Positions 25,795-34,724 of a stretch of 57,713 nucleotides of DNA are shown one piece after another; positions within the stretch are counted from its first letter, which is position 1; each line of letters starts with the position of its first letter. This stretch comes from CAYVOX01 sp964453035. GTDB lineage: Bacteria; Chloroflexota; Anaerolineae; Anaerolineales; Anaerolineaceae. The notes beneath the pieces were generated by a model that saw only the letters and a list, made by a program, of their open reading frames with translations, did not search any database and had not been told where the DNA came from. The DNA lies in NCBI GenBank assembly GCA_964453035.1, contig CAYVOX010000004.1:1-57713 (forward strand), read 5' to 3'. A program made the translations under genes and the position numbers.

Positions 25795-26652
25795 TTAGTA
25801 GGTGTAGAAGCCGCGTTTTGTCTTGCGCCCCAGCAACCCGGCTTTGACCATGCGGCGCAGCACGGGCGGCGCAGCGTAGCGCGACTCGCGGAATTCCTCA
25901 AAAAGCACATCCGCAATGAACAGCACCACATCCAGGCCAATCAAATCGCTCAACGCAATCGGCCCAATGGGATGGTTGGCACCCAGCTTCATGGCAGTAT
26001 CAATTTCCTCTTTGGTCGCCAGGCCCGCATCCAGCCAACGAATCGCATCCAGGCAGTAGGGGATCAGCAGCAAGTTGACGATGAACCCGGGGCGGTCCTT
26101 GGCGCTAACCACCGTCTTGCCCAGCTTTTCACCCAGCCCGCGCGCCAGCGCCAGGCTCTCCGCAGAGGTCATCAACCCTGAGACCACTTCCAGCAGCTGC
26201 ATGATGGTCACCGGGTTGAAGAAGTGAAATCCCAGCACCTTATCCGGGCGCGTGGTGGCAGCGGCAATTTCGGTGATGCTCAGCGAAGAAGTGTTGCTCG
26301 CCAGCAGCGTTTCCGGCTTGCAAACCTTATCCAGCTCGCCGAAAATTTCCTTCTTGAGGGCCATGTTTTCAACGGCAGCCTCAATCACCACGTCGCAATC
26401 CGCCATGTCCGCCAGGTTCAACGTGCCCGTGATGCGGCTCCTGGCCCCGTCCATCTCCTCCTGGGTGAGCTTTGCCTTTTCAACAGCTTTCGCCATCGAT
26501 TTAAAGACGTTGTTCAGCCCTTTCTCAAGGCACCCGGTGTTGATTTCTCGCGCCACCACCTCAAAACCGGCGCGGCTGCACAATTCGATGATGCCGGCGC
26601 CCATCAGGCCGCATCCCACCACACCAATCTTTCGAATATCCTGAACTTCCAT
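25795..26652 (-). CDS. 3-hydroxybutyryl-CoA (3-hydroxyacyl-CoA) dehydrogenase
   Basis: 285 residues, the length of single-domain Hbd/PaaH enzymes. GVVGCGLMGAGIIELCSRAG is the NAD-binding Rossmann loop (GxGxxG). EAAVENMALKKEIFGELD, SNTSSLSITEIAAAT, GFHFFNPVTIMQLLEVV (catalytic His) and DRPGFIVNLLLIPY with the AxxLGANHPIGPIAL end are canonical. It interconverts acetoacetyl-CoA and (S)-3-hydroxybutyryl-CoA. The start at 26652 is set by GGAGG; an open frame to 26694 is ignored. It is divergent from the YedY-like gene, and it belongs by function to the thiolase, CoA-transferase and SDR genes to its right, though it is a separate transcript. Confidence 0.94.
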   Translation of the reverse strand: MEVQDIRKIGVVGCGLMGAGIIELCSRAGFEVVAREINTGCLEKGLNNVFKSMAKAVEKAKLTQEEMDGARSRITGTLNLADMADCDVVIEAAVENMALKKEIFGELDKVCKPETLLASNTSSLSITEIAAATTRPDKVLGFHFFNPVTIMQLLEVVSGLMTSAESLALARGLGEKLGKTVVSAKDRPGFIVNLLLIPYCLDAIRWLDAGLATKEEIDTAMKLGANHPIGPIALSDLIGLDVVLFIADVLFEEFRESRYAAPPVLRRMVKAGLLGRKTKRGFYTY

Positions 26653-26709
26653 GCTGCACCTCCGTCTCTGGTTACTTCTTGATTTTGACTGCAATAAATA
26701 AACAATAAC

Positions 26710-26740
26710 TTGACAATATAAGTCTTATTTGTGTTATTAT
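26710..26740 (+). promoter_or_regulatory. Promoter of the YedY-like gene in an AT-rich divergent region
   Basis: TTGACA at 26710-26715 and TATTAT at 26735-26740, spaced by 19 bases. This is the only perfect -35 consensus near a start in the window. The same stretch lies between two divergent genes (26652 and 26781). It holds an ACAA-N12-TTGT half-site pair (26714-26733) that could be an operator overlapping the promoter. Confidence 0.6.
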
Positions 26741-26780
26741 TAACTCGTGCATTCTTTCACAGAAGAAAGGACCCCTCTCC

Positions 26781-27533
26781 ATGCCTGCCATCAGTCGAAG
26801 AAAGTTCCTCAAGGTTTCAGCCGGTTTTCTGGTTTCATCTTTCCTGGTCGGCTGCGGTCTCGACCCGCAGGCCGCCAGCAAGCCGCCCGAGAGCCGCTCT
26901 GGCCGCCTTATCTTACAAAATGAAGACCGCGCCGGATTCTTCATCCGCTGGTACCAGCCCTTTGAAGCACCCCAGGTCGAAACCTGGTCGCTCAAACTGG
27001 AAGGCAAGGTGCGCCGCCCCCAGAGCCTCACCCTCGCTGACCTGCGCGCCCTGCCCAAAGTGGCACAGAACTCGCGCATGCGCTGCGTGGAGGGCTGGTC
27101 GGTAGCCGCCCGCTGGGAAGGCGTGCGCCTCCAGACTCTGCTGGACCTGGTTCAACCCGAACCCGGGGCCACCTGGGTCAAGTTTCTCTGTGCCGACGGC
27201 TACGAAGAAAGCTCGCCGGTGGAAGAATTGTTAAAGAGCAGGATATTGCTGGCTTACGGAATGAATAAAGAACTGCTCACTTCCGAATACGGCGCTCCGC
27301 TGCGGCTCATCGTCCCGGCCAAGTACGGCTACAAAGGCGCCAAAGCCATCACGCACATTGTGTGGGATACCTCTGCCAGCCGCGGCACCTGGCCCCGCAC
27401 CGGACATTACACCGCCGAGGGCGACATCCTTGCCGGTATGGATGTGCCCCTCGATCTCAGCGCCCCGCGGGTCAACTCAGCGGGAGAAATCTTCTACGCG
27501 GATGGGCTAGAGTCAAAACCGGTTGAGAATTAA
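26781..27533 (+). CDS. YedY/MsrP-like molybdopterin oxidoreductase, Tat-exported lipoprotein
   Basis: 250 residues, shorter than E. coli MsrP (about 330) and close to the minimal Mo-pterin SUOX domain. The N-terminus SRRKFLKVSAGFLVSSFLVGCG carries both a twin-arginine motif (SRRKFLK) and a lipobox-like LVGC. This suggests folded export with Mo-cofactor, then membrane anchoring. The molybdenum-ligand Cys102 is in MRCVEGWSVAARWEGV; FLCADGYEESSPVEE and YGAPLRLIVPAKYGYKGAKAI are family blocks. MsrP repairs methionine sulfoxide in exported proteins with electrons from MsrQ. No MsrQ (haem membrane partner) is next to it, so the electron donor is unknown and other reductase roles are open. AAAGGA precedes the start. 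Confidence 0.88.
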   Translation: MPAISRRKFLKVSAGFLVSSFLVGCGLDPQAASKPPESRSGRLILQNEDRAGFFIRWYQPFEAPQVETWSLKLEGKVRRPQSLTLADLRALPKVAQNSRMRCVEGWSVAARWEGVRLQTLLDLVQPEPGATWVKFLCADGYEESSPVEELLKSRILLAYGMNKELLTSEYGAPLRLIVPAKYGYKGAKAITHIVWDTSASRGTWPRTGHYTAEGDILAGMDVPLDLSAPRVNSAGEIFYADGLESKPVEN

Positions 27534-27564
27534 TCCCTCGCCCATCCTGAAAGAGTTTTACCCA

Positions 27565-27617
27565 GGGGCGGCGCTGGTGCAATGAAGCTGTGAACTCAAT
27601 AAACCAGCGCTCGCCCC
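27565..27617. terminator. Convergent hairpin between the YedY-like and SDR genes
   Basis: GGGGCGGCGCTGGT (27565-27578) pairs with the stretch ACCAGCGC-TC-GCCCC (27603-27617), with a small internal mismatch and a 24-base loop. The genes on both sides point toward it. U-tracts are missing, so strength is uncertain. Confidence 0.45.
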
Positions 27618-27641
27618 GCAAAAGGTCATCTAACCAATCAA

Positions 27642-28394
27642 TCAGGTTCCCATCACCAGGCCGCCGTCAACGCTGATGACGGTGCCGTGCACGAAGCTGG
27701 CTTCATCGGAGGCCAGCCAGTAGAAGGCGTTGGCAATATCTTCCGGTTTACCCAGCCGGCCGAGCGGAGTCTGCTTCTTCATGCCATCCAGAACCTCGGG
27801 CGGCATCTTCTGCACCATTTCCGTGGCAGTGAAGCCCGGAGCAACCGCGTTGACGCGGATTTGCGCGCGGCCCAGTTCGCGCGCCAGGGTCTTGGTCAGG
27901 CCAATCACCGCGGATTTAGTGGCTACGTAGTTAGCCTGGCCAAAGTTGCCGTACAGGCCCACCACGGAAGATACGTTGATGATGACGCCGCCGCCCTGCT
28001 TGATCATATAAGGGGCCACAGCCTGGGCGCAGTTGAAGGTGCCCTTCAGGTTGATGGCGATCACCAGGTCAAACGCGGCTTCGTCCATCTGCTTCACCAG
28101 CACGCCGTCCTTGACCGAAACAAAGCGCGCGTCGCGGGTGATGCCGGCATTGTTAATCAGCACATCCACTTTGCCAAACTTGGCAACCACATCATCCACC
28201 CAGGCCTGCACGGCCTTGCGGTCAGCCACATTCACGTTGTAGAACACGCCACCGATTTCCTTCGCGGTGGCTTCGCCAACTTCCGTGTTCACATCGCAGA
28301 TGACCACTCTGGCGCCAGCTGCGGAAAAGCGCAGCGCGGCTGCCTTACCGATTCCGGCGGCTCCACCGGTGATTAATACGACCTTGTCCTTCAT
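27642..28394 (-). CDS. SDR oxidoreductase, FabG/acetoacetyl-CoA reductase (PhaB) type
   Basis: 250 residues from the ATG at 28394, set by AAGGAG eight bases upstream. VVLITGGAAGIGKAAALRF is the TGxxxGIG cofactor loop. CDVNTEVGEA follows strand 2, NNAGITRDARF is the NNAG motif, the catalytic Ser is in INVSSVVGLYGNFGQANY, and YVATKSAVIG supplies the Tyr-x3-Lys. The NAD(P) acceptor Asp in CDVN suggests NAD rather than NADP. It lies 63 bases after the CoA-transferase gene on the same strand, so its substrate is probably a 3-hydroxyacyl/3-oxoacyl thioester or 3-hydroxybutyrate itself. Confidence 0.88.
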   Translation of the reverse strand: MKDKVVLITGGAAGIGKAAALRFSAAGARVVICDVNTEVGEATAKEIGGVFYNVNVADRKAVQAWVDDVVAKFGKVDVLINNAGITRDARFVSVKDGVLVKQMDEAAFDLVIAINLKGTFNCAQAVAPYMIKQGGGVIINVSSVVGLYGNFGQANYVATKSAVIGLTKTLARELGRAQIRVNAVAPGFTATEMVQKMPPEVLDGMKKQTPLGRLGKPEDIANAFYWLASDEASFVHGTVISVDGGLVMGT

Positions 28395-28457
28395 GTTTTT
28401 CTCCTTATGATGAAATATGCCCTGGGGCATTGGGTACCACAAATCCATCCATCCGGC

Positions 28458-30050
28458 TTAATGGCCGTTCAGGATATCTTCCTTGAGGTTCATCGGCGCA
28501 TCCTGGAAGATGCGCGCATCCATCAACCGCGGCGTGCCCTTGATGATGGGGCGGAAGGCCATCTTCGCCAGGATATCCTTCTCAACATCCACGCCGGGCG
28601 CCACTTCGATCAGTTCCATGCCTTCCGGGGTCAGCTTGAACACGCAGCGCTCGGTGACGTACAGCACCGGTTGTTTGAGCATCACGGCAGTCTTGCCTGA
28701 GAAGGTGACGTGCTCAACCTGCTCGATGAACTTGATGATGTTACCGTCCTGCGCAATCTTCAGCTTGCCGTCTTCAATACCGATGGACATCTTCCCTGCA
28801 GTGAAGGTGCCCACGAAGACCACCTTCTTGGCATTCTGGCTGATGTTAATGAAGCCGCCTGCCCCTGCCAGGCGCGGGCCAAACTTGCTGACATTCAGGT
28901 TGCCGAACTGGTCGGCCTGGGCCAATCCCAGATAGGTGACGTCCAGTCCGCCGCCGTCGTAAAAATCGAACTGGTAGGGCTGGTCAATCAGCGCCTCGAT
29001 GTTGGAAGCCGCCCCAAAATCTAACCCACCAGCCGGGACGCCCCCCACCGTACCGGGCTCGGTGGTCAGGGTCAGGCAATCCAGCACCCCTTCTTCGTTG
29101 GCGATATTGGCGACCCCCTCGGGCATGCCAATTCCCAGGTTGACGATGCTGTTGGGCCGCAGTTCAAAAGCGGCGCGCCGGGCAATGATCTTGCGCTCAT
29201 CCATCGCCATGGGCGGCAGGCTTTCCATCGGCACTTTCACTTCGCACGAGTAGGCCGCGTTGTACTGCGTGGAGAAGGTCTGCATGTGGTTTTCCGGGCG
29301 GGCCACCACCACGCAATCCACCAGCATCCCCGGCACCTTCACCACGCGCGCATTGATGCTGCCATTTTGCACCACCCGCTCCACCTGGGCAATCACCTTG
29401 CCCCCCGAATTGTGCGCCGCCATCGCGCAGGAAAGCACCTCAAGCGTCAGAGCTTCCTTCTCCATGCTCATATTGCCGTTCAGGTCGGCTGAGGTGCCGC
29501 GGATGATGGCAACATTGATGGGGGGCAGCTTGTAAGCCAGGTAATCGTTGCCGTCAAAGCTGATCAGTTCAATAATATCCTCGTCGGTCATCTGGTTAAT
29601 CTTAGCGCCGCCGTAGCGCGGATCAACAAAAGTGCCCAGGCCCACGCGGGTGATGGTGCGGGGCTTATGCGCGGCAATATCGCGGAACATGTGCGAAACC
29701 ACGCCCTGCGGCAGGTTATACGCCTTGATTTTGTTCTCGATAGCCAGTTTTTGCAGCTTGGGCGCCAGGCCCCAGTGCCCGCCAATCACACGCCCAACCA
29801 GCCCCTCGTGCGCCAGGTGGTTCAGACCGCGGTCTTTGCCGTCGCCCTGCCCGGCAGCGTAGATGAGGGTCAAGTTCTGTGGGTGGCCCGTCTGCAAGAA
29901 GCGCTGCTCAATCGCAATCGCCATCTCCTCGGCAAAACCGTTGCCCACAAATCCGTCTGTGGCGACCACATCGCCGTCGTTAATGACCGCTGCTGCGGCT
30001 TCGGCCGTCATAAGCTTGCTTTTCTTCAATGAGTGGTTATTGTCTGTCAT
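28458..30050 (-). CDS. Acyl-CoA:acid CoA-transferase, family I (acetoacetate/propionate CoA-transferase type)
   Basis: 530 residues: both alpha (AAAAVINDGDVVATDGFVGNGF) and beta (RRAAFELRPNSIVNLGIGMPEGVANIANEE) halves in one chain, as in propionate CoA-transferase and eukaryotic SCOT-type enzymes. The catalytic Glu is in LTTEPGTVGGVPAGGLDFG at about residue 331. FINISQNAKKVVFVGTF and the RCVFKLTPEGMELIEVAPGVD end are conserved. It moves CoA between carboxylic acids, here plausibly acetoacetate, butyrate or 3-hydroxybutyrate. It lies 12 bases after the 110-residue gene and 63 before the SDR, a tight three-gene operon. Confidence 0.93.
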   Translation of the reverse strand: MTDNNHSLKKSKLMTAEAAAAVINDGDVVATDGFVGNGFAEEMAIAIEQRFLQTGHPQNLTLIYAAGQGDGKDRGLNHLAHEGLVGRVIGGHWGLAPKLQKLAIENKIKAYNLPQGVVSHMFRDIAAHKPRTITRVGLGTFVDPRYGGAKINQMTDEDIIELISFDGNDYLAYKLPPINVAIIRGTSADLNGNMSMEKEALTLEVLSCAMAAHNSGGKVIAQVERVVQNGSINARVVKVPGMLVDCVVVARPENHMQTFSTQYNAAYSCEVKVPMESLPPMAMDERKIIARRAAFELRPNSIVNLGIGMPEGVANIANEEGVLDCLTLTTEPGTVGGVPAGGLDFGAASNIEALIDQPYQFDFYDGGGLDVTYLGLAQADQFGNLNVSKFGPRLAGAGGFINISQNAKKVVFVGTFTAGKMSIGIEDGKLKIAQDGNIIKFIEQVEHVTFSGKTAVMLKQPVLYVTERCVFKLTPEGMELIEVAPGVDVEKDILAKMAFRPIIKGTPRLMDARIFQDAPMNLKEDILNGH

Positions 30051-30062
30051 AGTCGTTTCCTG

Positions 30063-30395
30063 CTACAGGTCGCCGGTGCTTTCCAGGTAAACTTTGCGCT
30101 GGTAGGTAAAGATGTTATAGCGCAGTGTCTTGAGCCGTTTGAGGTGGTCATCCTTTTTCACTTTAGGGTTGACATCCAGCAGTTGAACTTTGACCGGAGG
30201 CTCCGAGCCGAATTTTTCCTTGAGCAACGCGGCGATGGGTTCGAGGATCGTCTTGTTGGTTTCGGCAGCCCAGACCGCCAGGTCTTTGGCGGTCTTATCC
30301 TTTTCCTCCGCGCCAATGAAAGCATCCAGGTGGTCGTACCAGGCTTTCAGCTTATTCTCGAAAGGTAAAGAGGGGTCCACAACCAGTTGTGCCAT
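30063..30395 (-). CDS. Hypothetical 110-residue protein in the CoA-transferase operon
   Basis: I do not recognise a family. The protein is soluble, mostly helical by composition (FENKLKAWYDHLDAFIGAEEKDKT; AETNKTILEPIAALLKEKFG) with a charged, Lys/Leu-rich C-terminus (KVKKDDHLKRLKTLRYNIF). There are no cysteines, signal peptide or membrane segments. GGAG lies six bases before the ATG, and its stop is 12 bases before the start of the CoA-transferase, so it is the first gene of that operon. Codon use is like its neighbours. It may be an accessory or regulatory subunit of the CoA-transferase, or an unrelated small protein; there is no direct evidence. Confidence 0.75.
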   Translation of the reverse strand: MAQLVVDPSLPFENKLKAWYDHLDAFIGAEEKDKTAKDLAVWAAETNKTILEPIAALLKEKFGSEPPVKVQLLDVNPKVKKDDHLKRLKTLRYNIFTYQRKVYLESTGDL

Positions 30396-30478
30396 TTTTT
30401 CTCCTTTTTTATGCGCAGATGCGCGTGATTAAGTGTGGTTTCCCGGCATTCTGCCCTGCGCGGGAGCTACCAGAGGTC

Positions 30479-33295
30479 TCAACTCGCCGCGGCAAAGCGG
30501 CGTTCATCACGTTTCCGCAGGTAAAGCTTGGTCAACTCGGCGGCAACCGAAGCCAGGGCAAAGCAGGGCGCCATTTCCAGCCAGTCGGTCAGCGTCAGCG
30601 GCACGGTGTTGAAGAAGGGCTGCAGGAACGGCACGTATATCACTGCAATCAGCAGCACAATCGAAGCGCCAACAGCATACTGCATCCACTTGTTGCCAAA
30701 CGGGCCGATGGCAAAGATGCTGTAGCGTTCGGAGCGCGCTGTATAAGCCCGCAGCAATTCCGAGAGCACCAGCGTGGCAAAAGCCATCGTCTGAGCGCCT
30801 TCCAGGTGTTCGGGGTAGTTCGCAATCCCAATTCGATAGGCAACCAGCACCGCAAAGGTCATCACAATCGCCTGGACAACCAATCCAATCATCATATCTT
30901 TGTTGATGATGGGCTCTTTGGTCGGGCGCGGCGGGCGCTTCATGATGTCTGGGTCGCCCTTTTCCAGCCCCAGCGCCAGCGCGGGAGCACCGTCGGTCAC
31001 CAGGTTCAGCCACAGCAGTTGAATGGGCCGCAGGGGAATGGGCCAGCCCGCCAGCATTGAGATGAAGATGATGAGGATTTCACCGATGTTGCAGGAGATG
31101 AGGTAGAACACGAACTTGCGAATGTTGGAGAAGATGATGCGACCTTCTTCAATGGCCGAAACGATGCTGGCAAAATTATCATCCGTCAGCACCATATCCG
31201 CCGTCTCCTTGGAGACATCCGTGCCGGTGATGCCCATCGCCACGCCGATGCTGGCGCGCTTGAGCGCCGGGGCGTCATTCACGCCGTCTCCGGTCATCGA
31301 AACCACGTGCCCGCGCGATTTGAACGCATCCACAATCTTCATCTTGTGCGCCGGAGAAACCCGCGCATACACATCCACCTTTTCCACCACGTTGGCCAGT
31401 TCCTCGTCGCTCATCCGGTCCAGTTCAGCGCCGGTCAGCGCCTGGCCGGTTGCGGAGAGGATGCCAATTTCGCGGGCAATCGCCATCGCGGTATCTTTAT
31501 AATCGCCGGTGACCATCACGCTCTTCAGGCCGGCTGCCTTGGCCACGCCCACCGCCACTTTCACCTCCGGGCGAGCCGGGTCAATCATACCCATCAGGCC
31601 GAGGAAGGTGAGGTGCGTTTCGGTGTTCTCTGGCGTGGGCGTTTCCGGAACAGCGCTCATGAAGCGGTACGAGATGCCCAGCACGCGCAGCGCCTGGCTG
31701 GCCATGCTGTGATTGGCTTCCAGAATTTGGGCACGAATTTCATCGGTCAGCGCAACCACTTTGCCTGCAATCAAGTAGTTGTCGCACAGGCTCAGCAGCA
31801 CATCCGGGGCGCCTTTAACGAACGCCAGCACCGGTCCATCCGCCGCCAGCGAGGTATAGGGGAAGTTGCCGTTGACCGAATGGAAGGTAGCCATGCGTTT
31901 GCGGTCCGAATCAAACGGAATCTCGTTGATGCGCGGCAGGTCTTCGGTCAGGTCGTGCGTCCACAGGTCAGCCTTGGCGGCTGCCACCACCAGCGCGCCT
32001 TCCGTCGGGTCGCCCACCATGCGGTAGGTCGTATCGCCGTTCTCCTGCCCGCTCACATCCAGGTGCGCGTCATTGCACAGCACCGCGCCCATCAGCAGCA
32101 TATGAGTGGAAGCGTTCTCTTTGGGGTCAAAGGGATGGTCGCCGACGGTGAATTTACCATCCGGGTTGTAGCCTTCGCCGGTGACGTGAAAAGTGCGCCC
32201 CGCCACCCAGCCCTGCACCACGGTCATCTCGTTCTGGGTGAGCGTGCCGGTCTTATCAGAGCAAATCACCGTGGCGCAACCCAGCGTCTCTACCGCGGGC
32301 AGCTTGCGGATGAGCGCGTGGCGGCTGACCATGCGCTGCATACCCAGCGCCAGGCAGATGGTCACCACTGCGGGCAGGCCCTCCGGCACAGCGGCAATCG
32401 CCAGGCTCACCGCAGTCATGAACAGCTCGATGATGGCTTTTTGTTCAGCCTGCCAGTACGCCCCAAAACCCGCGGTGAAAATCATGCCGGGGTAGGTATC
32501 GCGAATGATGCCGTAGATAAAAATGATGGCGCAAATTGCCAGCGAAACCACACCGAGCATCTTGCCCAGTTCCTCCAGTTTAATCTGCAGGGGGGTGGCT
32601 TCGTCTTCGGAGGATTGCAGCATGGAAGCAATCAGGCCGATCTGCGTGTGCATGCCGGTGGAGGTCACCATGCCCTTGCCGCGCCCGTAAGTGACCAGCG
32701 TGCTCATAAACGCGGAGTTCTTGCGGTCGCCGATGGGAATTTCGCCGTCCAGCACCACGCGGGCATCCTTATTAACCGGCACCGATTCACCCGTTAGCGA
32801 GGCTTCCTCAACTTTCAGGTTGATCGATTCCACCAGGCGCAGGTCAGCCGGGATATAATTACCTGCTTCCAGCAAAACAATATCGCCCGGCACCAGCTCG
32901 CGGGTGGGAATGGTGAGCTCTTGCCCATCCCGCATCACCCGGGCATTCGGCGCCGCCATTTTCTTCAAAGCAGCCAGCGCCTGTTCCGCTTTGGATTCCT
33001 GAACCACGCCCAGAACAGCATTTAAAATGACAATCAAAATGATTGCAGCAGCATCCACGCCTTCGCCCAGGGCCAGCGAAATGATCGCGGCGACAATCAG
33101 GATGCGAACAAGAAAATCGGAGAACTGACCCAGTAAAAGTTTTAGAAAACCCGGGCGGGGTTTCTCCATCAGCTCATTGAAACCATGCTTTTCCAGGCGC
33201 GCTTTGGCTTCGGCGCTGCTCAAACCCTGAGAAAGCTGGGTTTCAAACTGGCTGGCGGCTTCTTCGATGGGGAGTGAATGCACGTGTTCGTTCAC
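30479..33295 (-). CDS. P-type Ca2+-transporting ATPase (IIA, SERCA-like)
   Basis: 938 residues from GTG at 33295. GAGGAG seven bases upstream sets it, whereas the TTG at 33310 and the frame-shifted ATG at 33314 have no such site. The actuator motif TGESVPVNK, the phosphorylated Asp in ICSDKTGTLTQNEMT (about 346), KGAPDVLLSLCDN, TGDYKDTAMAIA and MTGDGVNDAPALKRASIGVAM are complete. AIAAVPEGLPAVVT (M4 Ca site) and NLVTDGAPALALGLEKGDP (M6) are SERCA-type binding elements. It exports Ca2+ from the cytoplasm (or exchanges it for H+) at the cost of ATP. The long N-terminal HSLPIEEAASQFETQLSQG is the usual cation-ATPase N domain. It is preceded by its own promoter and hairpin. Confidence 0.94.
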   Translation of the reverse strand: MNEHVHSLPIEEAASQFETQLSQGLSSAEAKARLEKHGFNELMEKPRPGFLKLLLGQFSDFLVRILIVAAIISLALGEGVDAAAIILIVILNAVLGVVQESKAEQALAALKKMAAPNARVMRDGQELTIPTRELVPGDIVLLEAGNYIPADLRLVESINLKVEEASLTGESVPVNKDARVVLDGEIPIGDRKNSAFMSTLVTYGRGKGMVTSTGMHTQIGLIASMLQSSEDEATPLQIKLEELGKMLGVVSLAICAIIFIYGIIRDTYPGMIFTAGFGAYWQAEQKAIIELFMTAVSLAIAAVPEGLPAVVTICLALGMQRMVSRHALIRKLPAVETLGCATVICSDKTGTLTQNEMTVVQGWVAGRTFHVTGEGYNPDGKFTVGDHPFDPKENASTHMLLMGAVLCNDAHLDVSGQENGDTTYRMVGDPTEGALVVAAAKADLWTHDLTEDLPRINEIPFDSDRKRMATFHSVNGNFPYTSLAADGPVLAFVKGAPDVLLSLCDNYLIAGKVVALTDEIRAQILEANHSMASQALRVLGISYRFMSAVPETPTPENTETHLTFLGLMGMIDPARPEVKVAVGVAKAAGLKSVMVTGDYKDTAMAIAREIGILSATGQALTGAELDRMSDEELANVVEKVDVYARVSPAHKMKIVDAFKSRGHVVSMTGDGVNDAPALKRASIGVAMGITGTDVSKETADMVLTDDNFASIVSAIEEGRIIFSNIRKFVFYLISCNIGEILIIFISMLAGWPIPLRPIQLLWLNLVTDGAPALALGLEKGDPDIMKRPPRPTKEPIINKDMMIGLVVQAIVMTFAVLVAYRIGIANYPEHLEGAQTMAFATLVLSELLRAYTARSERYSIFAIGPFGNKWMQYAVGASIVLLIAVIYVPFLQPFFNTVPLTLTDWLEMAPCFALASVAAELTKLYLRKRDERRFAAAS

Positions 33296-33354
33296 AATAT
33301 TGCTCCTCAACCATAGACTGTAAAGTTTTCCCCAAAAGGTGGTGGTATTTGTCT

Positions 33355-33391
33355 GTGGGGCGGTCTCGCGACCGCCCCACTGAACATTATA
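33355..33391 (-). promoter_or_regulatory. TATAAT box plus perfect 11-bp hairpin in the Ca2+-ATPase leader
   Basis: TATAAT on the minus strand at 33391-33386 lies 90 bases before the ATPase start. Inside the leader GTGGGGCGGTC (33355-33365) and GACCGCCCCAC (33370-33380) pair around a four-base loop. The hairpin follows the GntP stop by 21 bases and may end the GntP message, but it has no U-tract. It could instead be a leader element of the ATPase. Confidence 0.5.
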
Positions 33392-33401
33392 ACTTTTGAA
33401 A

Positions 33402-34724
33402 CTAGAGAATGGGCGAACCGATAGCCGTCAGCAGCAGGCCAACAGCAATGGCAACCGCATTCGCAATCAACTGGTTCCAGATGGAGACCCACATGATATC
33501 ACCATACGCTTCTTTGTGATTGGTGCCCACCACTTTGAAGAGGGTGATGATGGCGCCGTTGTGGGGCAGGGTATCCAGAGCGCCGCAGGCGATGGTGGAA
33601 ATGCGGTGCGCCAGCTGAGGATTGACGCCCAGCGCCAGGTAGTTCTTGGCCAGGGCATTCAGGGCGATGGTCAGACCGCCAGAGGCCGAGCCGGAGACGC
33701 CGGCCAGGATGTTGGCAGCCACAGCCAGGCTGATGAGCGGTGAGCCGGGGATGCTCAACACCAGGTCTGCAAGAACCTTAAAGCCAGGGGCAGCGGAAAC
33801 AACCGAACCAAAACCGACCACAGATGCAGTGTTGAACATGGCGATGGTGGCTTCAGTGGCGCCCTGTTCGATGGTCTTGGCTTTGGCAAGCAGGCGCTTC
33901 CAGAAGAAGATGAGGCCGAGCACAATACCGCAGGCCAGCGCGAAGGTCACATCTTGCTTGAGGACGTTCAAAACAAGGATGGTGACGATCAGGGGAACGA
34001 TGGAGAGCAGCGCATTGGGCAGGTCAGCGCCTTCGGGCGGGATGAAATCATTGGGACCAGGAACGAAGCCGCGGCCTTCCTTCTTGAATTGCCGCACTTT
34101 CTTTTCAAGGTACCACTGGCCGATAGCCCACATCACCAAACCGGCGATGATACCGGTGATGGGCGCAGCCATCGCATCCGTGCCAAAGTACTTGGTGGGG
34201 ATGATGTTCTGGATTTGCGGGCTGCCAGGGAAGGCCGCCATAGTGAAGGAGAACGAGCCGAGGGCAATTGCGCCAGCCAGCAGGTGCTTTGGAATGTTGG
34301 CTTCCTTGAAGAGCGCCATACCCAGGGGGAACATGGTAAAGACGACCACAAACAGGCTCACGCCACCGTAGGTCAGAACGGCGCAGGCCACAACCACAGC
34401 CATCATAGCCCATTTTGGACCCAATTTCCTGATAATCCAGCGGGCAATCGCTTCAGCAGCACCGGAGTCCTGCATGATGCGCCCGAGCACAGCGCCGCCC
34501 AGGAACATTGGGAAATAGTTCTTGATGTAGCCAACCGCGCCAGTCATGAATGTATCCAGATAAGCCGGCAGAACGTTCATGCGGCTGAGGAACGCAATGA
34601 TAACGGCGCAGACAGGGGCCATGACGATCACACCCCAACCCTTCATGGCGGTGTACACAAGAAGGCCCAGGCCAAAGATCAATATGATTAAGTCTAACCA
34701 ACCCGGAATTTCCATAGCTGTCAT
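33402..34724 (-). CDS. GntP-family permease, probably 3-hydroxybutyrate/gluconate:H+ symporter
   Basis: 440 residues with about 12-14 hydrophobic segments. Family features: LDLIILIFGLGLLVYTAMKGWGV at the start, the AYLDTFMTGAVGYIKNYFPMFLGGAVLGRIMQDSGAAEAIA helix-loop, PKHLLAGAIALGSFSFTMAAFPGSPQIQNIIPT, then GVSGSASGGLTIALNAL and CGALDTLPHNGAIITL. GntP proteins import gluconate, and several bacterial members sitting with ketone-body genes are annotated as D-beta-hydroxybutyrate permeases; the neighbouring thiolase favours that. Two ATGs (34724 and 34715) are possible; AAAGGAG lies three or twelve bases before them. Confidence 0.88.
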   Translation of the reverse strand: MTAMEIPGWLDLIILIFGLGLLVYTAMKGWGVIVMAPVCAVIIAFLSRMNVLPAYLDTFMTGAVGYIKNYFPMFLGGAVLGRIMQDSGAAEAIARWIIRKLGPKWAMMAVVVACAVLTYGGVSLFVVVFTMFPLGMALFKEANIPKHLLAGAIALGSFSFTMAAFPGSPQIQNIIPTKYFGTDAMAAPITGIIAGLVMWAIGQWYLEKKVRQFKKEGRGFVPGPNDFIPPEGADLPNALLSIVPLIVTILVLNVLKQDVTFALACGIVLGLIFFWKRLLAKAKTIEQGATEATIAMFNTASVVGFGSVVSAAPGFKVLADLVLSIPGSPLISLAVAANILAGVSGSASGGLTIALNALAKNYLALGVNPQLAHRISTIACGALDTLPHNGAIITLFKVVGTNHKEAYGDIMWVSIWNQLIANAVAIAVGLLLTAIGSPIL

